DNA of 64,000 nucleotides from Nocardia vinacea (GTDB lineage Bacteria; Actinomycetota; Actinomycetes; Mycobacteriales; Mycobacteriaceae), in contig NZ_CP109149.1 of assembly GCF_035920345.1 (NCBI RefSeq), forward strand, positions 3,162,001 through 3,226,000, written 5' to 3'. The notes beneath the pieces are model-generated. The model was not told the origin of the DNA and ran no database searches. It worked only from the letters and a program-made list of their open reading frames with translations. Positions 16,835-29,989 of this stretch are shown piece by piece (position 1 is the stretch's first letter; each line of letters opens with the position of its first letter). The translations under genes and the position numbers were made by a program.

Positions 16835-19420
16835 TCAGCCGATGTCGACCGGGTCGATTTGGACGCGGAGGGGAGCGTCGGAGCGGTGGGTGCTGCGGAC
16901 GGCCTGGGCGGCGGTGAGAGCGCGGGCGAGGGCTGCGCCGGAGGTGCGGTCTACCCGCAGGAGCATGCGTTCGACTTCGGCGGGGGTATCGCCGCTGTCG
17001 AAGGGTTTGCGGGCGCCGGGTGGGAGAGGCACTGGGCCGAGGAGGTTGACGTTGTCGGGAAGCTTTGCGGCGGAAAGCAATTCGCTGATGGAGTCGGGGG
17101 TACCGTCGATGGCGGCCATGCGGACGGCGGGTGGAAAGCCGACCTCGGCGCGGCTGGCCACCTCGGCGCGGGCATGGCCGACCGGATCCCAGCGCAGTAG
17201 CGCCTGGACGGTAGGTAGCGAAGGTTCGGCCATGACGATGACCTGGCCGTGATTGCGCACCAGGGTGGCCGCCGACATCCAGCGGCGCAGAGTGTCCTCG
17301 GCGGCGCGCAGGTCCGCGCGGCTCAGCAGCGCCCAACCGTCGAGCAGCAGTGCGACGCCGTAGCCGCCACGCAGCACCGGTTCGGCGCCGACGGTCGCCA
17401 CGATCACCTGCGGTCCCGGCTCCACCGTGTCGAGTACCGCGCCGCCGCTGGATCCGCGAATCGGTACGCCGGGAAAAGCCCGACCGAGTTCCTCAGCGGT
17501 TCGGACCGCACCGATCACCACCGCACGTAGCGCTCTGGAAGCACAAGCCGGACAGCGGAATGCGGCCTCGGTGATACCGCACCAACGGCACGCTGGACTG
17601 TGCGCGGTCTCGCCGCGATGCCCAGCTCGCCCGTCCGGCAAGGAAAGTGGGCCATTGCAGTGCCGACATCGTGCGGGCGTACGGCATTTCGCGCAGGCCA
17701 GCGCAGGAATGTATCCCCGCCGCGGCACCTGCACCAGCACTGCGGCACCTTCATTGAGCGCAGACCGCGCGGCAGCGTAACCAACGGCGGGAATGCGGAC
17801 CGCTCGCGCGACCGGGTCACGCTCCATCGCGATATCTGAGTCACCCGGTGCGCTGATGCGCGGGGAAAATTTGCGCACCACAGCACGATCGGCGACCAGA
17901 TCGTGCGCCCACCCCGAATCCACCACCGCCTGGATCTCCGCCGTCCGCGCGAATCCGGCCGCGACGAATGCCGCCCCGGCCTCATGTGCCCGCAGCATCG
18001 CGACCTCGCGCGCATGCGAATACGGCGCTCTGGGCTCGGCATAGGTGTCGTCGCCGTCGTCCCAGATCGCGATCAACCCGAGATCAACCGCAGGAGCGAA
18101 CACCGCACTGCGTGTCCCGACAATCACCCGTGCGGTCCCACGCAATGCTGCCAACCACCGTCGATACCGCGCGGCCGGCCCCAACCCGGCAGCCAACCCG
18201 ACCGCCGAATCCCCCACCAGCCGAACACATTCCGCCAGTACCCGATCCAGATCCCGTTGATCCGGGACCATCAGAATCGCACTGCGTCCCCGGCCGACGA
18301 CAACCGCCGCCAACTCCGCCAACCGCCGCGGCCAATCCTCCCCCGGCACCGCCTGCCACCCCGCCCGCACCCCTTTCCCCTGCCCCAGCGCCGACACAAA
18401 CGCCGCCCCATGGATATACCGCTCCCAAGGCCGCAGTTCCCCACCGTCCGGCAAACCGGTGTCGCCCGAATCAGCCAGCACCGCAGCAACATTCGCCGAT
18501 TCAGCAGCAACGACAGCGCGCTCACCCACCGCCGCGTCAGCACCCTCCGATTCCGCCTCACCTCGTCCGTGGGCGGCAGCGACAGAACCGGCACCGTCCT
18601 GCGCTGCCGACGTCACGGCACCAGAATCCGCCACCGATTCGACCGAATCCGCTGATAGCGACTCCGATCCAGCACCGGCAGCCATCACATGATCGGCCGA
18701 TCGCGAGGGCACCGGAGCCGCAGTAGGGAACCGATCGCGAACGTCGACCGCCTCGTCCTCGCCAGCCACCGTCGGCGCATCGACGGAATGGTCGAGCGCC
18801 GCGACCGTATCAACGGACGCGGCGAAATCGTCGGCGAGATCGCTATCAAGCGGCGCATGCAAGGTGCCGGATGCGCGAGCTCGCCCGCGCGAAGGTGCCG
18901 CCTGCGTCGTGCGACTCGCAGACCGACCGGAGCCGTCATCAGTCGATTCGGTCGAATCCTCCTGCGGTCCTTCGGGTTCAGCCGACTTCTTCGAACCGCC
19001 GTTCTCGGTGCGCGCATGTCGGGGCGGAATCGCGAGCCGCAGGACATCCGCGCGGGTCCCTGCGTAGCGGGCAGCTACGGCGGTGGCCAGTTTCAGGATT
19101 TCCGGGGTCAGGACGCGTTCGGCGGAGACCACGCGTTCGAGTTTGACCATTTTCCCGGTGTGGTCGCTGTGAGACAGGCGGGCCAGCAGATACCCGTCGA
19201 CGAGTCGCCCCGCGAAACGGATGCGGACCCGGACTCCGGGTTGGGCGATTTCGTCCAGCTCGAGGGGGACCAGATAGTCGAAGTCGCGGTCCAGGTGGGC
19301 AGGCGACAGCAGCGGGAGCACCCGGGCGATCGGGTGTCCCGCTGCTGTCGAATCGTGCGTCGCCGTGGCTCCGGCACCTGCGGAAGCCATGGCGGTGAGG
19401 TCCGCTGTGGGTTCGTGCAC
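16835..19420 (-). CDS. priA: Primosomal protein N' (PriA), ATPase-degenerate actinobacterial form with a large insertion
   Basis: Replication-restart protein, 861 residues. The N-terminal 3'-DNA-binding domain (ARVLPLLSPAHLDRDFDYLVP) is clear. The helicase core keeps its zinc-binding cysteines (CAKC, CRHC, CRWC, CPAC, about residues 610-665) but lacks Walker A: the expected TGSGKT position is occupied by QAVPGEDWPRRLAEL, and DEEH is replaced by IWDDGDD. This loss is known in actinobacterial PriA. An Ala/Ser/Glu-rich insertion of about 200 residues (roughly 135-335) lies between the DNA-binding and helicase domains; the M. tuberculosis homologue is about 655 residues. It starts at GTG 19420, with ATG 19390 possible. 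It follows metK. Confidence 0.9.
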   Translation of the reverse strand: MHEPTADLTAMASAGAGATATHDSTAAGHPIARVLPLLSPAHLDRDFDYLVPLELDEIAQPGVRVRIRFAGRLVDGYLLARLSHSDHTGKMVKLERVVSAERVLTPEILKLATAVAARYAGTRADVLRLAIPPRHARTENGGSKKSAEPEGPQEDSTESTDDGSGRSASRTTQAAPSRGRARASGTLHAPLDSDLADDFAASVDTVAALDHSVDAPTVAGEDEAVDVRDRFPTAAPVPSRSADHVMAAGAGSESLSADSVESVADSGAVTSAAQDGAGSVAAAHGRGEAESEGADAAVGERAVVAAESANVAAVLADSGDTGLPDGGELRPWERYIHGAAFVSALGQGKGVRAGWQAVPGEDWPRRLAELAAVVVGRGRSAILMVPDQRDLDRVLAECVRLVGDSAVGLAAGLGPAARYRRWLAALRGTARVIVGTRSAVFAPAVDLGLIAIWDDGDDTYAEPRAPYSHAREVAMLRAHEAGAAFVAAGFARTAEIQAVVDSGWAHDLVADRAVVRKFSPRISAPGDSDIAMERDPVARAVRIPAVGYAAARSALNEGAAVLVQVPRRGYIPALACAKCRTPARCRHCNGPLSLPDGRAGHRGETAHSPACRWCGITEAAFRCPACASRALRAVVIGAVRTAEELGRAFPGVPIRGSSGGAVLDTVEPGPQVIVATVGAEPVLRGGYGVALLLDGWALLSRADLRAAEDTLRRWMSAATLVRNHGQVIVMAEPSLPTVQALLRWDPVGHARAEVASRAEVGFPPAVRMAAIDGTPDSISELLSAAKLPDNVNLLGPVPLPPGARKPFDSGDTPAEVERMLLRVDRTSGAALARALTAAQAVRSTHRSDAPLRVQIDPVDIG

Positions 19421-19434
19421 GCGGGCCCGATATA

Positions 19435-19502
19435 CCTACAGGCCGACGGCCGCGCGCAGCTTATCGGCGCGCATCAGGCAGAGCCTCCCAGGGCAGGTCA
19501 GC
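19435..19502 (-). pseudogene. Decayed duplicate of the metK 3' end
   Basis: Bases 19435-19471 match 19521-19557 (the last codons and stop of metK) at 34 of 37 positions, and the similarity continues with indels to about 19502. On the minus strand it spells DLPWEALPD and, one frame over, DKLRAAVGL then a stop; metK ends [19 protein letters not shown]. It lies 86 bases beyond the original, so this is a tandem partial copy or the leftover of a replaced metK end. Confidence 0.75.
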
Positions 19503-19521
19503 GTATCCATATCCGCTACTC

Positions 19522-20736
<1,215 letters not shown>

Positions 20737-20779
20737 AGTTCTTCCCTCTCCCTCAACGGGTTACTCGTATCGGATTGCG

Positions 20780-20807
20780 ACGGTAACGCGATGCGGCCAC
20801 CGCACAA
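20780..20807 (-). promoter_or_regulatory. Candidate metK promoter
   Basis: On the minus strand, TTGTGC (20802-20807), a 16-base spacer and TACCGT (20780-20785) fit a sigma-A-type promoter, about 37 bases before the metK GTG. Confidence 0.35.
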
Positions 20808-21023
20808 CCCTTCATTCAGACTATTCCAAACCACCGACGCGACGGGGTTGACGACAGGCAACTGTCTCAGACTATTGAAATCCGTCGATATGTCGGGCCG
20901 GGGCTCCAGCCTCCAACACATCGACCAGTCCGGGTTGCGGTCGACAACAGCCTAACCATCACGCGGCGGTGTATCCACCGGACATCCTCGATGCACAGCA
21001 CAAACCAAGCGTCACAATGGGTC

Positions 21024-22247
21024 TCAGCGCAGCAGCGGACCGAGCGCGTCCAGCACCCGGCTCGCGAGCAATGCCTTCGATCCATGGTCTAGCGCCTGTT
21101 CGGTGCCGTCGGCACCGAGCAGCCAGCCGTCGTTGGTGTCGACCTCGAACGCCTTGCCCTCGCCGACCGCGTTCACGACCAGCAGGTCACAGCCCTTGCG
21201 CGCCAGTTTGGCCCGCGCGTGCGTGAGCACATCGCCGTGCTCGTCACCGGTCTCGGCGGCGAACCCGACGATCGCGGTTCCGGGTAGCTGACCATCACGT
21301 CGCGACTGAACGAGTCCGGCGAGAATATCGTCGGTCTTGGTCAGCGGGATCACGTCGGGCTCGTGTGCGCCCTTCTTGATCTTGGCCGCGGCCACGGTGG
21401 TCGGCCGGAAGTCGGCGACGGCCGCGGCCATGATCACCGCGTCCGCACCGGGCGCATGCTTCTCGACGGCGGTCTTGAGCTGTTCGGCGGTGGTGATGTG
21501 CACGAGGTCGACGGCGGCGGGTGCGGCCATCTCGATCGTATTGCCCGCGATCAACGTGACGTGGGCGCCGCGCTGCGCGGCGACCCTGGCCAATGCGTAG
21601 CCCTGCTTGCCGGAGCTGCGATTGCCGAGGAAACGTACCGGATCCAGCGGTTCCCTGGTGCCGCCCGCGGTGATCACCACGCGGCGGCCCGCCAGATCAC
21701 GCGGGATGGCGTCGGCGCGTTCCAGCAGCAACGTCGCCAGCCCGAAGATCTCCTCGGGCTCGGGCAACCGGCCGGGCCCGGTATCGGTACCGGTCAACCG
21801 GCCCGACGCGGGTTCCATGACGATCGCACCGTGCGCGCGTAGCGTCGCGACATTGGCGATGGTGGCCGGATGCTCCCACATCTCGGTATGCATCGCGGGC
21901 GCGAACAACACCGGACATCGGGCCGTCAGCAAGGTGGCGGTGAGTAGATCGTCGGCGCGGCCCTGTGCGGCGCGCGCCATCAGATCGGCGGTCGCCGGGG
22001 CGATGACCACAAGGTCCGCCTCCTGGCCCAACCGCACATGCGGCACCTCGGGGACATCGGTGAACACATCGGTGTGCACCGGGTTCCCGGACAGCGCCTC
22101 GAAGGTTGCCTTACCGACGAACTGCAGCGCCGACTCGGTGGGGATCACCCGTACCTGGTGCCCGGTCTCGGTGAACCGGCGCACGATCGAACAGGCCTTA
22201 TAGGCGGCGATCCCTCCGCCGACGCCGACGACGATCCGTGTGGTCAC
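21024..22247 (-). CDS. coaBC: Bifunctional phosphopantothenoylcysteine decarboxylase / synthetase
   Basis: Catalyses two consecutive coenzyme A steps: CTP-dependent condensation of 4'-phosphopantothenate with cysteine (CoaB, C-terminal) and FMN-dependent decarboxylation (CoaC, N-terminal). It has 407 residues. CoaC features: GVGGGIAAYKA at the N-terminus, catalytic His in VPHVRLG and a PAMHTEMW substrate motif. The CoaB half starts near residue 190 with VVITAGGTREPLDPVRFLGNRSSGKQG, the dimer/CTP motif, and has a KIKK lysine stretch near 295. ATG 22247. It lies between rpoZ and metK as in mycobacteria (dfp). About 280 bases separate it from metK, so metK probably also has its own promoter. Confidence 0.95.
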   Translation of the reverse strand: MTTRIVVGVGGGIAAYKACSIVRRFTETGHQVRVIPTESALQFVGKATFEALSGNPVHTDVFTDVPEVPHVRLGQEADLVVIAPATADLMARAAQGRADDLLTATLLTARCPVLFAPAMHTEMWEHPATIANVATLRAHGAIVMEPASGRLTGTDTGPGRLPEPEEIFGLATLLLERADAIPRDLAGRRVVITAGGTREPLDPVRFLGNRSSGKQGYALARVAAQRGAHVTLIAGNTIEMAAPAAVDLVHITTAEQLKTAVEKHAPGADAVIMAAAVADFRPTTVAAAKIKKGAHEPDVIPLTKTDDILAGLVQSRRDGQLPGTAIVGFAAETGDEHGDVLTHARAKLARKGCDLLVVNAVGEGKAFEVDTNDGWLLGADGTEQALDHGSKALLASRVLDALGPLLR

Positions 22248-22272
22248 TACGCCTCCGGCCTAGATGTGGTTG

Positions 22273-22554
22273 TTACTCGCCTTCGGAGTGCTCGAGCAGG
22301 TCGGAGTGGATCTCACGCATCGCGACCGACAGCGGCTTCTCCTGCAGACCGGGCTCGACCAGCGGGCCGACGTATTCGAGGATGCCGTCGCCGAGCTGGT
22401 TGTAGTAGTCGTTGATCTGACGGGCCCGCTTGGCCGCGTAGATCACCAGCGCGTACTTGGACGAGGTGCGCTCGAGCAACTCGTCGATCGGCGGGTTGGT
22501 GAGGCCGACCGGAGTGTCGTATGCGGGCGCGGGCTTGATGTCCGTACTGCTCAC
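22273..22554 (-). CDS. rpoZ: RNA polymerase omega subunit
   Basis: Small RNA polymerase assembly subunit that folds beta' onto the alpha-beta complex. The 93 residues contain the conserved core [20 protein letters not shown], the [20 protein letters not shown] helix and the actinobacterial C-terminal tail ([18 protein letters not shown]). GTG 22554 is chosen because AGGAG lies 8 bases upstream and the product then begins [14 protein letters not shown], typical of the genus group; a longer frame to 22617 lacks conservation. It forms a run gmk-rpoZ-coaBC. Confidence 0.95.
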   Translation of the reverse strand: MSSTDIKPAPAYDTPVGLTNPPIDELLERTSSKYALVIYAAKRARQINDYYNQLGDGILEYVGPLVEPGLQEKPLSVAMREIHSDLLEHSEGE

Positions 22555-22613
22555 TGAGAGGGCTCCTGCGGGGATCGGTTCTTCGGGCTGGGTGGTTTTT
22601 CCGAGAGTGCGGG

Positions 22614-23198
22614 TCACGAACTCGAATTTGTGCTAACGAACAACGATACCAACTGCTCACAGGCGCTGGTCACCTCGTCGTTCACTATGACGGTGTCGAA
22701 CTCGTCACAGGCCGCCAATTCCGTCCTGGCGGTCTCCAACCTGCGGGCGATCACCTCGGGTGATTCGGTACCCCGCGCGGTCAGCCGGGAAACCAATTCC
22801 TCCCAGCTGGGCGGGGCGAGAAATACCAGCAGCCCCTCCGGCATGGCCTTGCGCACCGACCGCGCGCCCTCGAGGTCCACCTCGACGAGCACCGGCAGGC
22901 CAGCGGCTAGTGCGTCACGCACCGGTTTCGCCGGAGTACCCGAACGCTGTAGTCCCCCGTGGATATCTGCCCACTCGAGGAGTTCGCCCGCCGCGATCAT
23001 GGCGTCGAACTCCTCCCGGGACACGAACCGGTAGTCGCGGCCGTCGACCTCCCCGGGCCGGGGGGCCCGGGTTGTCGCCGACACGCTGAAAACCAGTTGG
23101 GGCAGCCGCTCGCGGACGCAGCGGACCACGGTCGACTTGCCCACGGCCGAGGGGCCGACCAGTACAACCAGTCGACCCTTCCGCGTGTGTTCGACCAC
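22614..23198 (-). CDS. gmk: Guanylate kinase
   Basis: Phosphorylates GMP to GDP with ATP. The 194-residue protein opens with the P-loop [10 protein letters not shown] (about residues 14-23), followed by [19 protein letters not shown], the GMP-binding segment with conserved Ser/Arg/Tyr, then [16 protein letters not shown] and [14 protein letters not shown]. The lid helix [17 protein letters not shown] is intact. It is followed 59 bases later by rpoZ and preceded 8 bases by mihF, a conserved mihF-gmk-rpoZ order in actinobacteria. No anomalies. Confidence 0.96.
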   Translation of the reverse strand: MVEHTRKGRLVVLVGPSAVGKSTVVRCVRERLPQLVFSVSATTRAPRPGEVDGRDYRFVSREEFDAMIAAGELLEWADIHGGLQRSGTPAKPVRDALAAGLPVLVEVDLEGARSVRKAMPEGLLVFLAPPSWEELVSRLTARGTESPEVIARRLETARTELAACDEFDTVIVNDEVTSACEQLVSLFVSTNSSS

Positions 23199-23206
23199 CT
23201 TGGTGG

Positions 23207-23524
23207 TCAGGCGAAGTCGAATCGGGCGAGCAGCGCCTTGCGCTGCCGATCACCCAGTCCGCGCAGACGCCGGGTGGGGGCGATCTCCAGCTCGCTCATG
23301 ATCTCCGCCGCCTTGACCTTGCCCACCTTGGGCAGGGCCTCCAGCAGCGCCGACACCTTCATCTTGCCGAGGATCTCGTCGGATTCGGCATCGGTGAGGA
23401 CCTGCTTCAGGTCGGTGCCGCCACGCTTCAGGCGCTCCTTGAGCTCCGCCCGAGCACGGCGAGCGGCAGCCGCCTTCTCCAAAGCAGCGGCGCGCTGCTC
23501 GTCAGTCAGCTGGGGAAGGGCCAC
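23207..23524 (-). CDS. mihF: Mycobacterial-type integration host factor (mIHF)
   Basis: Nucleoid-associated protein specific to actinobacteria, which bends DNA and supports phage L5-type integration. 105 residues: an N-terminal coiled helix ([20 protein letters not shown]), then the helix-two-turn-helix core [20 protein letters not shown] and the C-terminal basic helix [16 protein letters not shown]. It starts at GTG 23524 with GGAGG four bases upstream. In M. tuberculosis it lies between pyrF and gmk, as here, and the PE/PPE genes found there are absent, leaving a 658-base empty region upstream. Confidence 0.96.
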   Translation of the reverse strand: MALPQLTDEQRAAALEKAAAARRARAELKERLKRGGTDLKQVLTDAESDEILGKMKVSALLEALPKVGKVKAAEIMSELEIAPTRRLRGLGDRQRKALLARFDFA

Positions 23525-23584
23525 GGTTCCTCCGTCTCATCGTTCATTGCATCAACTCCTGCCGGTAACCCAGCAGTCTCAGCG

Positions 23585-23614
23585 ACCGTACCCACGACGT
23601 TGCCCGATTGCGAA
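23585..23614 (-). promoter_or_regulatory. Candidate mihF promoter
   Basis: On the minus strand, TTCGCA (23609-23614), an 18-base spacer and TACGGT (23585-23590) give a sigma-A-like promoter about 60 bases before the mihF GTG. Confidence 0.3.
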
Positions 23615-23723
23615 CCCACCCCCCAGGTCAGCGCATGATTCGCCGATGTCGTAAGGGTGGGCCCGGCGGGATGCGCGCAGCGCGTCGATCGCTGCGGTGA
23701 TCCTACCGCCGAAATCTCGAAAT

Positions 23724-23744
23724 GCCCCGCTAGCAGGGCTTTTT
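23724..23744 (+). terminator. Orphan intrinsic-terminator-like hairpin
   Basis: GCCCcGC-ta-GCaGGGC followed by five T residues on the plus strand. No plus-strand gene precedes it, so it either ends an unseen small RNA or is chance or relic sequence. Confidence 0.4.
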
Positions 23745-24138
23745 CGTGCTGAAAGCGGGTTAGCGGAGTGGTTGCGGCGCCAACCTGCATCGGACCAGCA
23801 ACCGGTCACGTGTCCGACCTGGAACTTTCTCGGATTTTTCCGCGTGTCGCGTTGTTCTTGCGCGTGTCGGAGGCTGGAAATGACCGATTTCGGGCTTCCG
23901 TACCTACCGAAACCGACGCCGGTCGCGGACCGCCACAAAATCCTGACATCCGCCTGCACCGGAGCGCGACGAGCGCGAACGGCACTCTGTGCCGGTCCAG
24001 TTGGCTCCGTGATCGATCAGGATGCCGCCCCGGCCACCGGTGTGCCGGATGGCAGGGAAATCGGCGCAGCGGGCCGCACAGCTGTTCGATATGACACGTC
24101 ATCCGCGTTCAACGTGCCCTCCCCTGCCCGGAACGCGA

Positions 24139-24168
24139 AATGGACCGACGCCGAAGCGTCGGTCCATT
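24139..24168 (-). terminator. Terminator of the pyrimidine operon
   Basis: A perfect 13-base-pair stem (24139-24151 with 24156-24168) carries a UUCG tetraloop on the minus strand, followed by a short T-containing tail. It lies 14 bases beyond the pyrF stop. Confidence 0.8.
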
Positions 24169-24182
24169 GCAATCGTCACCCG

Positions 24183-25007
24183 TCATCGCTGCAGGAAAGC
24201 GAACTCCTCTTGCAGCGCGCTCACCTTGGCACGCAGTGCCGACACGGACGGACCGGCGCCGAGGACCTCGCGCGAAACAGTCGGCACCGCGGCGTGCAAC
24301 GACTGCTCCGGCACCAGCTCACGCACGGTTTCCGGACCGCCACCCTGCGCGCCGACGCCCGGCATCAGGATCGGGCCGTTGAGCTCCGTGAGATCGGGCG
24401 CTTCGGTGAGGGTGGCGCCGAGCACAATGCCGACGGAGCCGAATTCCTGGCCCGCATTGCACTGCGCCGCCGCATCGACCATGGTCTGCGCGATCGTGCG
24501 ACCGTCCGACGCCACTGCCCGTTGCACCTGCGCACCTTCGGGATTCGAAGTGGCGGCGAGTACGAAGACACCGCGCCCGTTCGCCTCCGCGAGCGTCAAA
24601 GCCGGTGCGAGGGAACCGAATCCGAGATATGGCGACACCGTCACCGCATCCGAGCCGAGCGGGCCGTCGGCGAGCCAGGTCCGCGCGTAGGCATCCATGG
24701 TCGAGCCGATATCGCCGCGCTTGGCATCGGCGAGCACTAGGGTGCCCGAGGCGCGCAGCACCTCGATGGTGCGCTCGAGCACCGCGATTCCGCCGGAACC
24801 GTAGGCCTCGAAGAAGGCGACCTGCGGTTTGATCAGCGCGACCCGGCCGTCCAAGGCCTCGACGCAGATCTCGGCGAATGCCTCGACACCGTCGACATCG
24901 TCGGTGAGACCCCACGATCCGAGCAGGCCGGGATGCGGATCGATGCCGACGCACAGTGGCCCGAAATGCCCCATGGCGTGCTGCAATCGGGCACCGAAGG
25001 TCTTCAT
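24183..25007 (-). CDS. pyrF: Orotidine 5'-phosphate decarboxylase
   Basis: Last step of UMP synthesis: decarboxylates OMP. It has 274 residues and belongs to the actinobacterial/type 2 group. Visible motifs: [12 protein letters not shown] at the N-terminus, [14 protein letters not shown] (conserved Lys), and [17 protein letters not shown], where the DxKxxD catalytic charge network lies (ADAKRGDI). The C-terminal phosphate loop is [14 protein letters not shown] 25007 has AAGGAG eight bases upstream and sits 16 bases after the carB stop. It is the last gene of pyrR-pyrB-pyrC-orf-carA-carB-pyrF and is followed directly by a strong terminator. Confidence 0.96.
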   Translation of the reverse strand: MKTFGARLQHAMGHFGPLCVGIDPHPGLLGSWGLTDDVDGVEAFAEICVEALDGRVALIKPQVAFFEAYGSGGIAVLERTIEVLRASGTLVLADAKRGDIGSTMDAYARTWLADGPLGSDAVTVSPYLGFGSLAPALTLAEANGRGVFVLAATSNPEGAQVQRAVASDGRTIAQTMVDAAAQCNAGQEFGSVGIVLGATLTEAPDLTELNGPILMPGVGAQGGGPETVRELVPEQSLHAAVPTVSREVLGAGPSVSALRAKVSALQEEFAFLQR

Positions 25008-25023
25008 CGCACCGTCTCCTTCG

Positions 25024-28331
<3,308 letters not shown>

Positions 28332-28332
<1 letters not shown>

Positions 28333-29501
28333 CAGGCTCCTTCCATGAGACCGGCGAAACGGTCGAAGAGATAGGCGGCGTCATGGGGTCCGGCGGCGGC
28401 CTCCGGGTGATACTGCACCGAGAATGCGCGGCCGTCGACCAGGCGCACGCCCTCGACGGTGCCGTCATTGGCGCACACATGGCTGACCTCGGCCTTGCCG
28501 AACGGGGTGTCGAACTGTTCGCCCTGTTCACCTTCCAGCGCGAAGCCATGGTTCTGCGCGGTGATCGAGATCCTGCCGGTCTCGTGTTCGACGACCGGGA
28601 TATTGATGCCGCGGTGGCCGAACTTCATCTTGTAGGTCTTGCGGCCGAAGGCGCGGCCGAGGATCTGATTGCCGAAGCAGATGCCGAACAGCGGCAGCCC
28701 CTTCTCCAGCACACCCTGGGTGATCGCGACCGCACCGTCCTGGGTGGCCGGATCGCCCGGACCGTTGGACAGGAAAACGCCGTTGGGCTTCAACTCCAAG
28801 ATCTGGTCCAGCGAGACCGTCGACGGAACCACATGTACCCGCATGCCGCGCTGGGCGAACATGCGCGGGGTATTGGTCTTGATGCCGAGGTCGACCGCGA
28901 CGACGGTGAAGCGCGGGTCACCGTTCGGTTCGATCGTGTACAGCGAATCTGTGCTGACCTCCTCGGCCAGATCCGCGCCGAGCATCGAAGGCTGTCCGTT
29001 GACCCGGGCCAGCAGTTCGTCTGCGTCGGCGAGCGCCGAGCCGGAGAAGATGCCCGCTTTCATCGAGCCGCGGGTGCGCAGGTGACGCACCAGCGCGCGG
29101 GTGTCGATACCCGCGATGCCGACGATCTGCTGGCGGTCCAGCTGGTCCTGCAGGGTGCCGGTCGAGCGCCAGTTCGATGCGACGCGCGAGGCGTCGCGGA
29201 CCGCGTATCCGGCGACCCAGATCTTGCCGGATTCGTCGTCCTCGTCGTTCCAGCCGGTATTGCCGATCTGCGGGGCCGTGGCCACCACGATCTGGCGGTG
29301 GTAGCTGGGGTCGGTGAGGGTCTCCTGGTACCCGGTCATCGCGGTGCAGAACACCGCCTCACCGAGTGTTTCGCCCACGGCGCCGAAGGCCGTGCCGCGG
29401 AAAACCCGGCCGTCCTCCAGTACAAGCGCTGCTGCTTCTTGTGGCCCACCCGCCGCCCGGCCACCACCCCTCATCGAATCGCTCCGCGATCCTGTGTTCA
29501 T
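28332..29501 (-). CDS. carA: Carbamoyl-phosphate synthase small chain (glutaminase)
   Basis: Class I glutamine amidotransferase subunit that releases ammonia from glutamine and channels it to CarB. 389 residues. The N-terminal CPSase_sm domain ([29 protein letters not shown]) is followed by the amidotransferase domain with catalytic Cys in FGICFGNQ and His/Glu in YHPEA. ATG 29501 is chosen because ATGA overlaps the stop of the preceding gene by 4 bases; an upstream ATG in the same frame (29531) would lie further inside that gene. About ten residues of Ser/Arg/Gly-rich leader precede the domain. Confidence 0.96.
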
Positions 29502-29989
29502 TCGTCGTCTCCCGTCATCGCCCTGGCCCACGCCGGGTACACCGTCTTGTCGTCACCTCGGAAACCGGTATCTATCTCGGTTCCGGTCGGCAGCTTCCAG
29601 CGAATTACCAGCACACCATCTTCCGTCATCACCTTGCCCGCGTGTCCGCGTTCGGTCCGCACGGCGGTAATGGATTCCTGCGGAATCCAGATCACCGTCG
29701 CACCGTCGCGCTCGAGCAGAATCCCCCGTTCGAACCGCGTGAGTTCCGCTGTGGCCCGGAAACCCAGGTCGCCCACCGCGATCCGGTCCTGCCAGCTCGG
29801 CGCGATGGTGCTGCCGAGATACAGTCCGGTGGTCGGCTCGAGGACCTGAGCGCCGAGATCACCCGGCACATGCGGTAGTTCGCCGATGCGCGCCTCCTGA
29901 CGCGCGGCTCGGTTCTGCCAGCCCCGGTACATCAGCCAGACGCACAGAACGAACAGTGCGATCAGCCCGACCACCAACAGCACTCTCAT
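29498..29989 (-). CDS. Single-pass membrane protein of the pyr operon (Rv1382-like)
   Basis: The 163-residue protein has one N-terminal membrane anchor ([19 protein letters not shown], residues 3-21) and a cytoplasmic domain rich in beta-strand-like segments ([56 protein letters not shown]), reminiscent of PH-like folds. It occupies the pyrC-carA position held by Rv1382 in M. tuberculosis, with 4-base overlaps on both sides (with pyrC at 29986-29989 and with carA at 29498-29501). Its retention inside the operon suggests a role tied to pyrimidine supply or to CarA/PyrC, but no activity can be read from it. Confidence 0.85.
   Translation of the reverse strand: MRVLLVVGLIALFVLCVWLMYRGWQNRAARQEARIGELPHVPGDLGAQVLEPTTGLYLGSTIAPSWQDRIAVGDLGFRATAELTRFERGILLERDGATVIWIPQESITAVRTERGHAGKVMTEDGVLVIRWKLPTGTEIDTGFRGDDKTVYPAWARAMTGDDE

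Larger units (their letters stand above)
23525..24182. other. 658-base gap between pyrF and mihF
   Basis: No convincing protein gene or tRNA. It contains the pyrF terminator (24139-24168), a candidate mihF promoter (23585-23614) and an orphan hairpin with a T-run on the plus strand (23724-23744). Frames of 94-126 codons on the minus strand have no coding character. A short stretch at 23755-23800 looks superficially like a tRNA D-arm but has no matching T-arm. Confidence 0.5.

Noticed and set aside
16761..17336. 191-codon minus-strand frame overlapping the priA end
   Set aside because: Most of it is an Arg/Pro/His-rich shadow of priA; only the last 25 codons outside priA look protein-like, too little to call a gene.
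20737..21023. SAM riboswitch upstream of metK
   Set aside because: No SAM-I or SAM-IV core could be matched; the region fits a simple promoter with a 35-40 base leader.
23755..23800. tRNA-like stretch (gcgggttagcggagtggttgcgg)
   Set aside because: No matching acceptor 3' strand or T-arm (GGTTCGAATCC-type) follows within 90 bases, so no cloverleaf can form.
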